Shown: positions 24,736 to 35,000 of the stretch, one piece after another | How the letters are laid out: each line of letters opens with the position of its first letter | Position numbering within the stretch: position 1 is the stretch's first letter | DNA from: Mucilaginibacter sp. KACC 22773 | GTDB lineage: Bacteria; Bacteroidota; Bacteroidia; Sphingobacteriales; Sphingobacteriaceae | Reading direction: 5' to 3' | Assembly (NCBI RefSeq): GCF_028736215.1 | Contig: NZ_CP117883.1 | Span: forward strand, 1,178,001-1,242,000 | Length of the DNA: 64,000 nucleotides | Made by a program: the position numbers and the translations under genes | Notes under the pieces: model-generated | Told to the model about the DNA's origin: nothing | The model's input: only the letters and a program-made list of their open reading frames with translations | Databases searched by the model: none

Positions 24736-26076
24736 ATGAAACTGCAGGTAAAACTGGCCCTGTATAATACTTTAACCAAGGTAGCTATCATCCTGTTTAC
24801 AGGGTTGTTCATCCTGTTATCTATCGAGAAGATCTCTTATAACCATATTGAATTGCGGCTGCAGAATGATAAGCGGGAAATATTAAGAAGCCTGTCATCC
24901 AAAGAAATCAGCGGATATCTGAGCACTCAAAAAATTTATACCGATTATAACATTCTTAAGGAGGAGTTTATCTCTATTAAGCCTGTGAAATATGAACCCG
25001 TATTGGCCCCCAACGGCGGATTTACCACTGAGCGACGCGAAATAGACCGCAATATGCAGGATTACCGGGTGTTATCGCACCGTTTTAATCTTAAAAACCA
25101 TACTTACATGCTGGAGGTTGGGGTGGCCATTGAATCGGTTGAGGAATTAAAATCCATCATTAAAAAATTCACCATTGTGGTGTTGATTATAGCATTGGTT
25201 TTAACCCTGTTAAGCGACCTTGTGTTCACCAAATTCCTGCTGGCGCCTTTTTACCAGATCATCGACCGGAAATTGATTAAGGTGAACGATCCGATGAATT
25301 TTGATTATGGAAAAATAAAGACCACTACGCAGGATTTTGAATTGCTGGATGACAGTATCAGTTCGCTTATGAAAAAGATCTCGAACCTTTTCATCCTCGA
25401 AAAACAATTTATTGCCAATGTATCGCATGAATTGCTTACGCCGATATCCATTATCAGTTCAAGGCTGGAGAATATTTTATTGCATGAGGAATTAAGTGAG
25501 GGCAGCGAAAATAAAATGCATGCCTCGTTAAAAACGCTTAACAGGCTTAAGTCTATCATCAATAGTTTGTTACTAATATCGAAAGTTGAAAACAACCAGT
25601 ATGATAAAGCGGATATGGTAATGATTGCGGCCATAGTTATGGAAATACGGGAGGAACTGGAAGATCGTATTGAAGAAAAGCAGTTGAAGTTTACCAATAA
25701 TCTCAAATACATTTATACCATACAGGGCAACCGGCCGCTTATGCATACGTTGCTGTTTAATTTAATTAATAACGCTATAAAGTATAATAATGCAGGCGGG
25801 CTGATAAGTATTAATGATGAACTGAAGGACGGTATCTACAAAATTATTATTTCTGATACAGGTACTGGTATGGACAAAAAGCAAATTGAAAATGCCTTCA
25901 ACCGTTTCGAAAAACTGGATACGGACGAAAAGGAAAGTTACGGCTTAGGTTTGGCTATAGTTAAAAGTATAACCAGTTTCCATGATATCAAGGTTCAAAT
26001 AAATTCGATAAAAGGGGAGGGCACTACGGTTACACTTGTCTTTAACACACCTAATCCTAATTTAATAACCAATTAA
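24736..26076 (+). CDS. sensor histidine kinase
   Basis: The 446-residue membrane kinase has TM1 at about residues 14-30, a periplasmic loop of about 115 residues, and TM2 at about 146-165. The dimerisation helix has phospho-acceptor His231 in FIANVSHELLTPISII. The ATPase domain shows LINNAIKYN (N box), ISDTGTGM (G1) and YGLGLAIVKS (G2). It partners the response regulator just upstream. The stop codon directly touches the stop codon of the convergent DUF58 gene, with no base between. Confidence 0.95.
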   Translation: MKLQVKLALYNTLTKVAIILFTGLFILLSIEKISYNHIELRLQNDKREILRSLSSKEISGYLSTQKIYTDYNILKEEFISIKPVKYEPVLAPNGGFTTERREIDRNMQDYRVLSHRFNLKNHTYMLEVGVAIESVEELKSIIKKFTIVVLIIALVLTLLSDLVFTKFLLAPFYQIIDRKLIKVNDPMNFDYGKIKTTTQDFELLDDSISSLMKKISNLFILEKQFIANVSHELLTPISIISSRLENILLHEELSEGSENKMHASLKTLNRLKSIINSLLLISKVENNQYDKADMVMIAAIVMEIREELEDRIEEKQLKFTNNLKYIYTIQGNRPLMHTLLFNLINNAIKYNNAGGLISINDELKDGIYKIIISDTGTGMDKKQIENAFNRFEKLDTDEKESYGLGLAIVKSITSFHDIKVQINSIKGEGTTVTLVFNTPNPNLITN

Positions 26077-27015
26077 CTACACCATTTTATTTCTTTTAGC
26101 CAGGTAAGTTTTTAGCATGTTATCATAGCCTTCATTAATATCAACATCAACCAGGTCAATATGGTATTGGGCACATTTAAGCTCAAGTTGGTGCCGATAT
26201 TCGGTTAAGGCTGCTTTGTAGGCATCCCGTACTTTGCCGGGGTGCACCTTTACTTCGGCACCGCTTTCTATATCGATAAAATGATGTGGGCGGTTATCAA
26301 AGTTAAAGTCTACTTCTTTTTGCTTATCGCTAACGTTAAAAATAATTACTTCGTGTTTGCTGAACTTCAGGTGCTGAACTGCCGCGAACAAGGCTTGCAC
26401 CTTATCGGGGTTAAGGCTATTTTCCAGCATATCGCTAAAAATAATGACCATGGATCGCTGATGAATCTCGTTGGCAACATGGTGCAATACCTGTGTTATG
26501 TTGGTAACTGTATTGGCTTTGGGATTATTATAAGCCTTCTCCAGTTCGGCGTATAAATGAAACAGGTGTGTTGTAGTTGATTTTGCCGAACTCAGCCAAT
26601 CTACCTTGTCCGAAAAAAGGCAGAGCCCAAACGCATCTCTTTGTTTTTTAAACAAATGCATTAATGATGCAATGGCATAGATAGAAAACTGCAGCTTGCT
26701 GGTCCCTTTTTCGGGGAAGTTCATGGACGACGACGTATCCAGCAGCAGGTAGCAGCGCAGGTTGGTTTCTTCCTCAAATTGTTTTACAAACAGTTTATCG
26801 GTACGGGCCAGCAACTTCCAATCGATGTTTTTTACCGATTCGCCGTTGTTGTATAAGCGATGCTCGGCAAACTCGACCGAAAAGCCATGGAAAGGGCTTT
26901 GATGCAGGCCGGTTATAAAACCTTCAACTACCTGCCGGGCCAACAGTTCAAGGTTGGCTAACTGCCGTATTTGCTGATCGTCGTTTAATTTGGGCATAGG
27001 GCTAATATAGGGCAT
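26077..27015 (-). CDS. DUF58 domain-containing protein
   Basis: A DUF58 (PF01882) protein with a von Willebrand-type fold, usually encoded with MoxR ATPases. RLYNNGESVKNIDWKLLART and the metal-site-like motif LLLDTSSSM near residue 90-100 are clear. No moxR gene is near. Starts: the ATG at 27015 lies against the downstream edge of the trxA terminator; a second ATG at 26997 (giving MPKLNDD) is also possible and would leave a short leader. The 306-312-residue length is usual. Confidence 0.85.
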   Translation of the reverse strand: MPYISPMPKLNDDQQIRQLANLELLARQVVEGFITGLHQSPFHGFSVEFAEHRLYNNGESVKNIDWKLLARTDKLFVKQFEEETNLRCYLLLDTSSSMNFPEKGTSKLQFSIYAIASLMHLFKKQRDAFGLCLFSDKVDWLSSAKSTTTHLFHLYAELEKAYNNPKANTVTNITQVLHHVANEIHQRSMVIIFSDMLENSLNPDKVQALFAAVQHLKFSKHEVIIFNVSDKQKEVDFNFDNRPHHFIDIESGAEVKVHPGKVRDAYKAALTEYRHQLELKCAQYHIDLVDVDINEGYDNMLKTYLAKRNKMV

Positions 27016-27017
27016 AA

Positions 27018-27049
27018 AAAAAGCGTTGCCAACATTAGCAACGCTTTTT
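27018..27049 (-). terminator. terminator of trxA
   Basis: Stem 27018-27029 pairs with 27038-27049 (12 bp, 8-base loop) with A/T runs on both sides, so it can work in either direction. On the minus strand it follows the trxA stop by about 55 bases and sits directly before the DUF58 start. Confidence 0.85.
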
Positions 27050-27104
27050 AAAGTAAAATATGGTTGATTAAGTTATTAATAAACTTAATTTATGCCTGTA
27101 CGGA

Positions 27105-27425
27105 TTAAGCTAATTGCTTAGCTAATTTATCAGTTAATACTGATTTTGGAACTGCACCAATTTGTTTATCCACTATTTCGCCATTTTTAAAGAACAATAA
27201 AGCAGGGATATTACGGATACCGAATTTTACAGATATACCTGGGTTGTTGTCGACATCAACTTTACCAACAACAGCTCTGCCTTCGTATTCTTTTGCAATA
27301 TCTTCAACTACCGGACCAACCATCCTACACGGACCGCACCATTCAGCCCAAAAGTCAATAAGTACGGGTTTGTCTGATTTCAGGACAAGTTCGTCAAAGT
27401 TTGCATCAGTTATTTCTAAAGCCAT
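27105..27425 (-). CDS. trxA: thioredoxin
   Basis: A 106-residue protein-disulfide reductase. The active site WCGPC (Cys30, Cys33) is in FWAEWCGPCRMVGP, and the cis-proline loop RNIPALLFF is present. It has no signal peptide, so it is cytoplasmic. It has its own promoter-like site upstream and terminator downstream, so it is monocistronic. Confidence 0.96.
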   Translation of the reverse strand: MALEITDANFDELVLKSDKPVLIDFWAEWCGPCRMVGPVVEDIAKEYEGRAVVGKVDVDNNPGISVKFGIRNIPALLFFKNGEIVDKQIGAVPKSVLTDKLAKQLA

Positions 27426-27452
27426 GATTTCTATTTTTTAAATTTTGTTGTA

Positions 27453-27485
27453 CAAATATATACTATTCAAATAGCTTGCCACAAA
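27453..27485 (-). promoter_or_regulatory. candidate promoter of trxA
   Basis: Read on the minus strand, TTTG (27485-27482) is followed after 21 bases by TAtaTTTG (27460-27453). This fits the TTG-N17-23-TAnnTTTG pattern well. The -7 box is 28 bases upstream of the trxA start. Confidence 0.55.
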
Positions 27486-27593
27486 CCACACCTGACAATG
27501 TGACAATTATATTGATATAAGTTATCCACTTAACGCTGGCGTGACTGTAAGTTTTTAACAAGAGATCAAATCAAAATAGTTATTGGCAACTGA

Positions 27594-27893
27594 TTATGCT
27601 CCGTATTTTTTTCCCGGCCGCCTGCTTGTGTGAAAAATAGCATAAATAAATATCACATTGTTTTGAGGGTAAACCTTGTAAATAATTAAAAAAGGAAAAT
27701 TATCTATTGTAGCCTCACGTAAGTTTTTGTTTTTATTGGGATATAACAGTGGATATTTACTAATGCGGTTTAATTTTCTTTCTACAGCCGTCTCAAAACG
27801 ACTTCCCAATCCGGCCAATTGCTCTTCGTACCACAAATAGGCTTCAAGATATTCAACTTGCGCTTTAGGCAAATATTCAATATCGTATTCCAC
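27594..27893 (-). CDS. ParE/RelE-family toxin
   Basis: The 99-residue protein resembles type II ParE/RelE toxins: EYLPKAQVEYLEAYLWYEEQ, LGSRFETAVERKLNRISKYP and FLIIYKV followed by AIFHTSRRP are the usual elements. Whether it cuts mRNA or poisons gyrase cannot be told. The start is GTG and shares its first base with the antitoxin stop (TAGTG), a common overlap in TA operons. It lies in the 0.3-kb gap between trxA and dnaE. Confidence 0.8.
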   Translation of the reverse strand: MEYDIEYLPKAQVEYLEAYLWYEEQLAGLGSRFETAVERKLNRISKYPLLYPNKNKNLREATIDNFPFLIIYKVYPQNNVIFIYAIFHTSRRPGKKYGA

Positions 27894-28129
27894 TATGATC
27901 GATGATTTCTCGCCCGCTTCTTAACTTCTTCCCAAGATATACCCTGTACCTTTCCGCTTTCATAATCATCTACACGAGCATTTATCTCGTTCAAAAAGTC
28001 TTCGTCTTCCCACAGATCAATATCCATCTTAATCTCACTTTCCACCATAGTATATATTGCCCTCACTTTTTTATCTTCAGCGAAGCGAATATACTCCTGT
28101 AGTCTTTCTCTGATTACTTCCGTTTCCAT
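27893..28129 (-). CDS. antitoxin-like partner of the ParE toxin
   Basis: The ATG at 28129 gives 78 residues; an in-frame TTG at 28153 would add eight. The C-terminal half (INARVDDYESGKVQGISWEEVKKR) resembles addiction-module antitoxins whose tail wraps the toxin. The N-terminal half (MVESEIKM region) is less distinctive. It overlaps the toxin by one base, so the pair is one operon. Confidence 0.7.
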   Translation of the reverse strand: METEVIRERLQEYIRFAEDKKVRAIYTMVESEIKMDIDLWEDEDFLNEINARVDDYESGKVQGISWEEVKKRARNHRS

Positions 28130-28187
28130 AATAACGATTATGTTGTCAATCAAATTTAACTTATTAATTCAAATATTACAAGAGCCC

Positions 28188-31100
28188 TTACCCCAACAAA
28201 GGCTGCGTATTCGTAATGTTAAATATCCCCTCAATCAAATCATCGCTTGGGTTTACTTTAAAATTTTTGGATGATAGCTCCACATGCATGGCCTCTTCGC
28301 GGTTATTGATCTTGAAGCGTAGTTTGCAGTTTTTTACCGGGTATTTTTGGTTATTCTCGTCGATGATGTGTTGTATATCGTCAAGTAATTTACTGCTGAG
28401 CATGCTCACATCTATACAAACTGTTAATGATTTGGTGAGCTTATCGCGCATTTCGGACAGTAAATCCATCACCAGGATGCGCAGATCCCAGTTATCCTTT
28501 TGGCGGAATTTTTCTTCAATGGTGCCTTTGATATGTAAAAAATAACCATCCATCATCATGTTACGGAATTTCACATAATCATCGCCAAACAAGGCAAACT
28601 CGTACGATTCATTGTAGTCCTCCAACACGAAGGTGCCAAAGGGTTTACCGGTTTTGGTTATTTTATGCTGAACACTGCTTACCAGCCCGCCTATCCGGAT
28701 TTCGCCGCGTTTACGTAACTCGTTAAAGGCACCCATGATCTCTTCGCCACCTTCGCCCGAGCGTGCTTTTTGCATCAGTTTCAAATCGCTGATGGTGCTG
28801 TTGCAAAAGCGGTCCAGTTCTACCTTATAGTTATCCAGCGGGTGGCCGGTGAGGTAAATTCCGATCACCGTTTTTTCGTATTTCAGCTTCTCTATCAATG
28901 GCCATTCTTCAGCCTCGGGCATGGCCGGTTCAGGTACATATGATGCTACCGAGCCACCAAATAGCGATGATTGTGAGCTGCTTTGCACATTCTGGTAATC
29001 ATTGGCGTATTTGGTAAGGCGTTCAATACCAGTTAATACACCAACATCTGTTTTTGCAAAAAACTGGGCGCGGTTATAGCCAAACTCGTCAAAGGCGCCG
29101 CCGTAAACCAGGTTCTCGTATGATTTTCGGTTTACACTGCGGGTATTCGACCGGCGGGCAAAATCATAAACAGATACGTAAGGTCCGTTGGCAGCCCGTT
29201 CCTCAATAATACTTTCAACCGCTTTATCTCCCACACCTTTAACGCCGGTTAATCCAAAGCGTACCTGGCCTTTTTTGTTCACAGCAAACGCCATGTCCGA
29301 CTCATTGATATCCGGGCCTAACACCTCTACACCCATCCTGCGGCACTCCTCCATAAAAAAGGTAATCTTTTCCATGTTGTTCTGGTTGTTTAAAACCGCT
29401 GCCATGTACTCGGATGGATAGTGTGCCTTTAAATAAGCCGTTTGATAGGCCACAAAGGCATAACAGGTAGAGTGCGATTTATTGAAGGCGTACTGCGCAA
29501 AAGCCTTCCAGTCGGTCCATATTTTAGTCAGTTTATCTTTGGGGTGGCCTTTGGCCATGGCACCATCCATAAACTGGGCTTCCATCTTATTAAGTACCTC
29601 AATTTGTTTTTTACCCATCGCTTTACGCAAAACATCGGCATCGCCTTTACTAAAGCCGGCCAGTTTTTGCGATAAAAGCATCACCTGCTCCTGGTACACG
29701 GTAATACCATAAGTTTCGCCCAGGTATTCCTCCATGTCGGGTAAATCGAACACGATAGGTTCGCGGCCGTGTTTACGGCTGATAAAGTTTGGTATATACT
29801 CAATTGGTCCCGGGCGGTACAGGGCGTTCATGGCAATTAAATCTTCAAACTTATCGGGCTTAAGCTCGCGCAGGTACATTTGCATGCCGTCACTTTCAAA
29901 CTGGAAAGTACCATTGGTGTCGCCACGCTGGTAAAGCTCATAAGTTTGCAAATCATCAAGCGGTATATAATCAATATCGATGTGTACACCATGATTTTGT
30001 TTGATCATCCGTAGCGCATCTTTAATAATGGTCAGGGTTTTCAGGCCCAAAAAGTCCATCTTAATTACACCTGCATCTTCAATTACACGGCCATCATATT
30101 GGGTAACCAGCAGGTCGGAGTCTTTGGCAACGGCAACGGGTACAATATCTGTTAAATCATAAGGGGCGATGATGATGCCCGCCGCGTGTACGCCAGTGTT
30201 ACGCACCGAGCCTTCCAGCTTGGCTGCCTCGCGCAGCACCTGGCTGCGCAGGTCGTTGCCGTTTAATATTTCTTTAAGTTCGGGTACCTGTTCAATGGCA
30301 TCTTTAAGGGTAATGCCAAGGGTATCGGGCACCAGCTTTTTAATTAAGTTCATTTCGGATAGCGGCATATCCAATACACGCCCCACATCCTGGATACTGG
30401 TACGGGCAGCCATCGAGCCGTAAGTGATGATCTGTGCTACCTGGTTTTTGCCATACTTATCTACCACGTAATCAATAACCTTCTGGCGGCCTGCATCGTC
30501 AAAGTCCGTATCAATATCGGGCATCGATTTACGGTCGGGGTTCAGGAACCTCTCGAACAGGAGGTTGTACTTCATCGGGTCGATGTTGGTGATCCCGGTA
30601 CAATACGCTACTACCGATCCGGCGGCCGAACCACGGCCCGGACCTATAAATACGCCCATATCCCGGCCTGCTTTTATAAAGTCGGCCACAATCAAAAAGT
30701 AGCCGGCAAAGCCCATCGTTCTGATGGTGAACAACTCAAAGTTAATGCGCTCCTCAGTTTCGGGCGATATATCAATGTAACGTTCCTTGGCACCCATAAA
30801 GGTAAGGTGCTTCAGGTATTCCCACTGGTTCAGCGTATCGGCATCACCGGTATTGTGAATTTTAAACTCTTCGGGTATTACGTAATTGGGTAACAGGATA
30901 TCCCGTTTAAGCTTTAAAACTTCCACCTTGTCCACAATCTCGTTGGTGTTATCCAATGATTCGGGTAGGTCGCTAAACAGGTGGCTCATTTCCTGCTGGG
31001 TTTTAAAATAAAACTGATCGTTAGGGAACCCAAACCGATAGCCACGGCCACCCTCTTCGTCGGTAGCTATCGGGGTGCTTTGCATATCGCCGGTGTTTAC

Positions 31101-31772
31101 GCAAAGCAAAATATCATGAGCGTTGGAGTCCTGCTGATCTACGTAATGCGAATCGTTGGAACAAATTACCTTTACATTATACTTTTTGGCGTACTCCAGC
31201 AACACTTTGTTTACGGTGTTTTGGTCGGGGATATCATGGCGCTGCAGTTCGATGTAATAATCTTCGCCAAACAAATCAAGCCACCATTTAAACTCGGTTT
31301 CTGCGGCTTCGGGGGTATCCCTTAATATAGCCTGGGGCACCGATGCGCCAATGCAGCAGGTGGTGGCAATGATGCCTTTATGATGTTTTAAAATCAGCTC
31401 TTTATCAATACGGGGCCATTTGCTATACAGGCCTTCCATGTAACCGTATGAACATAGCTTAACCAGGTTTTTATAACCTTCGGGGTTTTTGGCCAGCATC
31501 AGCTGGTGGCGACGGATGTCTTTTTTCTCCTTGGTAAAAGTTTTCTTATGCCGATCATCAACCACATAAAACTCGCAGCCCACAATGGGTTTTACGTTGT
31601 GTTTGCCAGCCTCGGCCACAAATTTAAATACACCAAACATGTTTCCATGATCGGTAATGGCCAGGGCTTTCATCCCGTCAGCTGCGGCCTTTTTGTACAG
31701 TTTAGAGATGTCGGCGGCACCATCAAGTAATGAGAACTGGGTATGAACGTGTAAGTGAGAAAAATCTGGCAT
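28188..31772 (-). CDS. dnaE: DNA polymerase III subunit alpha
   Basis: The replicative polymerase catalytic subunit, 1194 residues. PHP domain at the N-terminus (FSHLHVHTQFSLLDGA, with His6, His8 and His10), catalytic palm with DMPDIDTDF, finger and OB-fold domains after, and a C-terminal region typical of DnaE1. The sequence looks intact. It lies just downstream of the toxin-antitoxin genes and 234 bases from the start of tamB, in the opposite orientation. Confidence 0.96.
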   Translation of the reverse strand: MPDFSHLHVHTQFSLLDGAADISKLYKKAAADGMKALAITDHGNMFGVFKFVAEAGKHNVKPIVGCEFYVVDDRHKKTFTKEKKDIRRHQLMLAKNPEGYKNLVKLCSYGYMEGLYSKWPRIDKELILKHHKGIIATTCCIGASVPQAILRDTPEAAETEFKWWLDLFGEDYYIELQRHDIPDQNTVNKVLLEYAKKYNVKVICSNDSHYVDQQDSNAHDILLCVNTGDMQSTPIATDEEGGRGYRFGFPNDQFYFKTQQEMSHLFSDLPESLDNTNEIVDKVEVLKLKRDILLPNYVIPEEFKIHNTGDADTLNQWEYLKHLTFMGAKERYIDISPETEERINFELFTIRTMGFAGYFLIVADFIKAGRDMGVFIGPGRGSAAGSVVAYCTGITNIDPMKYNLLFERFLNPDRKSMPDIDTDFDDAGRQKVIDYVVDKYGKNQVAQIITYGSMAARTSIQDVGRVLDMPLSEMNLIKKLVPDTLGITLKDAIEQVPELKEILNGNDLRSQVLREAAKLEGSVRNTGVHAAGIIIAPYDLTDIVPVAVAKDSDLLVTQYDGRVIEDAGVIKMDFLGLKTLTIIKDALRMIKQNHGVHIDIDYIPLDDLQTYELYQRGDTNGTFQFESDGMQMYLRELKPDKFEDLIAMNALYRPGPIEYIPNFISRKHGREPIVFDLPDMEEYLGETYGITVYQEQVMLLSQKLAGFSKGDADVLRKAMGKKQIEVLNKMEAQFMDGAMAKGHPKDKLTKIWTDWKAFAQYAFNKSHSTCYAFVAYQTAYLKAHYPSEYMAAVLNNQNNMEKITFFMEECRRMGVEVLGPDINESDMAFAVNKKGQVRFGLTGVKGVGDKAVESIIEERAANGPYVSVYDFARRSNTRSVNRKSYENLVYGGAFDEFGYNRAQFFAKTDVGVLTGIERLTKYANDYQNVQSSSQSSLFGGSVASYVPEPAMPEAEEWPLIEKLKYEKTVIGIYLTGHPLDNYKVELDRFCNSTISDLKLMQKARSGEGGEEIMGAFNELRKRGEIRIGGLVSSVQHKITKTGKPFGTFVLEDYNESYEFALFGDDYVKFRNMMMDGYFLHIKGTIEEKFRQKDNWDLRILVMDLLSEMRDKLTKSLTVCIDVSMLSSKLLDDIQHIIDENNQKYPVKNCKLRFKINNREEAMHVELSSKNFKVNPSDDLIEGIFNITNTQPLLG

Positions 31773-31854
31773 AGTAAATCCGTTTCAACAAAATCTGTAG
31801 AAATACAAAGTTATTAAAAAACAAGTTCGCTGGGTTGAGTGTTGAAAAAACAAA

Positions 31855-31930
31855 AGCCCCTCCCAACCCTTCCCGGAAGGGAGGGCTTCTAACGCATTTC
31901 ATTAAAGTCTCCCCTACCGGGGGAGATTAT
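31855..31930. repeat. C/G-rich double-hairpin repeat between dnaE and tamB
   Basis: The first hairpin uses AGCCCCTCCC (31855-31864) against GGGAGGGCT (about 31880-31888), with an inner CCCTTCC/GGAAGGG palindrome. The second uses TCTCCCC against GGGGGAGA (31908-31926). This composition is unlike the AT-rich surroundings. Similar pairs of C/G hairpins are common in Bacteroidetes intergenic regions; I cannot check for other copies in this genome. Confidence 0.65.
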
Positions 31931-32054
31931 TAGTGTTGTTTTTTTTAAAAGGAACTAATGAAGGCTTCGCCGTTTAGAGGGGGCCGGGCTGACTTTAGCA
32001 CATTATTTGACTATATTAAGCGCATCGATCTTCACCTTTGAAAAATTAATACAA

Positions 32055-35000
32055 TTGAAAAAAATACTACGAATAACCCTCAAAACGATACTTTGGATAC
32101 TGGTGAGTGTAGTTTTACTGGTTATTCTTGTAGTTATTTTGATACAGGTGCCTGCCGTACAAAATTTTGCAAAAGATAAAGCGGTAACTTTTTTGCAAAA
32201 CAAAATCCATACTAAAGTTAAAATTGGCCACATCAGCCTCGGCCTTCCCAAGCTGCTGGTGTTGGAAGATGTATACTTTGAAGACCAGAAGAAAGACACC
32301 CTTATAGCAGGCGAAAAATTAAAGGTTGATATCAGCATGCTTAAGCTGCTGCACAACCAGGTAGAGGTTAACGAAATTAACCTGCAAGGTATCACAGCCA
32401 ACATAAACCGTGGCGCCGACAGCGTTTTTAATTTCGATTACATTATCAAGGCTTTCGCAGGCGAACAAAAAAAGGAAGTTACGCCTGAGGATACAACCTC
32501 GACCATGAAATTTTCTGTTGATAAGGTGAACCTGGACAGGATTAATGTAAAATATAAGGATTTAACTACAGGCAACGATGTGAGCTTCCTCCTCGGCCAT
32601 TTTGATACCCGGATAAAGGATTTTGATATGGATAAAATGAAGTTTACCATACCTAAAATTACTTTGTCGGGCGTAAATGCACGTATCATTCAAACACCGG
32701 CAGGATCATCAATAGCACAGGCAGCCAAAGTTGATACCGCGGTGCAGCCCCTGAACCTGGATTTGAGTTTAGGCCAGATAGATCTGTCTAAAATAAAAGT
32801 TGATTACCAAAGCAGCGAAATGACAGCCAATATTAACCTCAACAAGCTGTTGGTTAATATGGATAAGATAGACCTGAAACATCAAAAGGTGGGTATTAAG
32901 GATATCGAATTGAATGATACCAAAGCTGCCCTAAGCTTTGCCAAACCTCAAACGGTTGCAAAAGCTATTGTTAAAACTGCCAAAAAGCTGGATACCCTTG
33001 TGGCCGCTCCGCAATCGTCGCGGTGGGCCGTTACGCTGGGTAAAATCAGCTTAAATAACAATAATGTTAAGTTTGATAATAACGCGCAAAAGGCTATTGC
33101 CAAAGGCCTGGATTATGCCCACATGGACATTAGCGATCTGAATGTTGAAGCAGAGAATATTGCCTATACATCGGATACTATCTCTGGTAAAATAAACGAC
33201 TTTTCTTTCGCCGAAAAAAGCGGATTGAAGATCAATAAATTCCATACCGCGTTCTTTTATGGGCCAACCAACGCCTACATGAATGATTTGTTATTGCAAA
33301 CACCACAAACCACACTGCAAAAGTCGGTGCAGGTGCGGTACCCTTCTATCGCTGCTATCAGTAAAAACATTGGCTCGTTAGGTATTAATGCCGATTTGAA
33401 TGGCAGCCGCCTGGGATTAAAAGATGTGTTATTGCTGATGCCAACAATGGCTGCTATGGAACCATTTAAATCATCGCCGGGGGCAGTATTTAAAATAAAC
33501 GGCAAAGTAAGGGGGCAGGTAAATAACCTGGATATCCCCAGCCTGGATATTGCCGGCCTAAGTAACACCCGCATTAAGGCATCGGCAAAGCTTAAAGGCC
33601 TGCCCGATATCAACAAGGCTTATTTTGATGTTACTATAAACGATTTTAACACCAGCAGTGCCGATATTGCCAAACTGGCACCGGCAGGCAGCATCCCGGC
33701 AAACATAACCATCCCCGAAAATATGAACCTTAAAGGGAACTTTAAGGGGGGGATGTATACTTTTAACACCAAACTTGGTTTGAGATCGAGCCTTGGTGCC
33801 GCGGATGTTATTGCGTCGGTAAAAAACTTACAAAACAAGCAAAAGGCGAGTTATAAGGCCAATATTAAAGTTAACGAGCTAAACGTAGGCGCGCTTACCA
33901 AACAACCACAAACCGTAGGTAAAATTACTTTAACCGCTAATGTGGATGGTTATGGCCTTGACCCTAAAACGGCCAATATTAAGTTTGATGGTAACCTGGC
34001 CAATGCGTACGTAAAAGGTTATACCTATAAAAACCTGGCCTTGAAAGGCAGTTCGCACAATGGGGCTTACACCGCTGTAGCCCGGATGAAGGACCCTAAT
34101 ATTGATTTTAGCCTGGATGCCAAAGCCAATCTGAATAAAAAATATCCTTCGGCTTCGGGCACGTTAACCGTTGACAGCATCAACCTTAAGAAACTTAATT
34201 TTACAACGGGCGAAATGCGCTTTCATGGCAAGATAGTGGCTGATGTACCAACCGCCGATCCTGATTACCTGAACGCCGATGTTGAGGCTACCGATTTGCT
34301 GGTGGTTAACGGAACCCAACGCATAAAATTGGATACCATAAGCCTTATATCTACCGCTAATGCCGATAGCAGCACCCTGCGCTTGACAACGCCCGTATTG
34401 AGTGCCCACATGGCCGGTAAATACAAGCTAACCCAGGTTGGCGATGCTGTGCAGGATGTAATTAATAAATACTTTAACACCGCCATTGCAGGTGGGCAGC
34501 AGGTCGCCGTTACCAAAAAGGATGCAAAAGGTAAATTGGTTAAAACACGCAAAGTTAAACCTGCCGTAGCCGCCAAATATTCGCCGCAGCAATTTGTGTT
34601 TGATGCTAAACTGGTTAAAACACCTTTGCTTACCCAGTTTGCCCCCGATTTAAAACAACTTGACCCGGTACTGTTAAAAGGTAGTTTTAATAGCGATAGC
34701 GGCGAACTGATTGTAAACGGATCGATACCAAAAGTGGTTTACGGTACCAATACCATTAACAAGGGAAGCCTAAAAATAAATACAGGCAACAATGCGCTTA
34801 ATTATAATCTATCTGTAGATGAAGTTAAAGTTGGCTCGTCGGTTGATCTGTTGTATACCAGCCTATCTGGCAGCGCCCAAAACAATAAGCTGGGCGTAAG
34901 CTTACAGGTAAAGGATGTTGCAAAAAAAGAGCGTTTTCGTGTAGCAGGCGCCTTGAGTGTTTTGCCGGATGAATACCGGTTTAGCTTTAACCAGGATGGC

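Noticed and set aside
32007..32054. TTG at 32007 as the tamB start
   Set aside because: The TTG at 32055 gives LKKILRITLK, which matches the expected N-terminus of the family.
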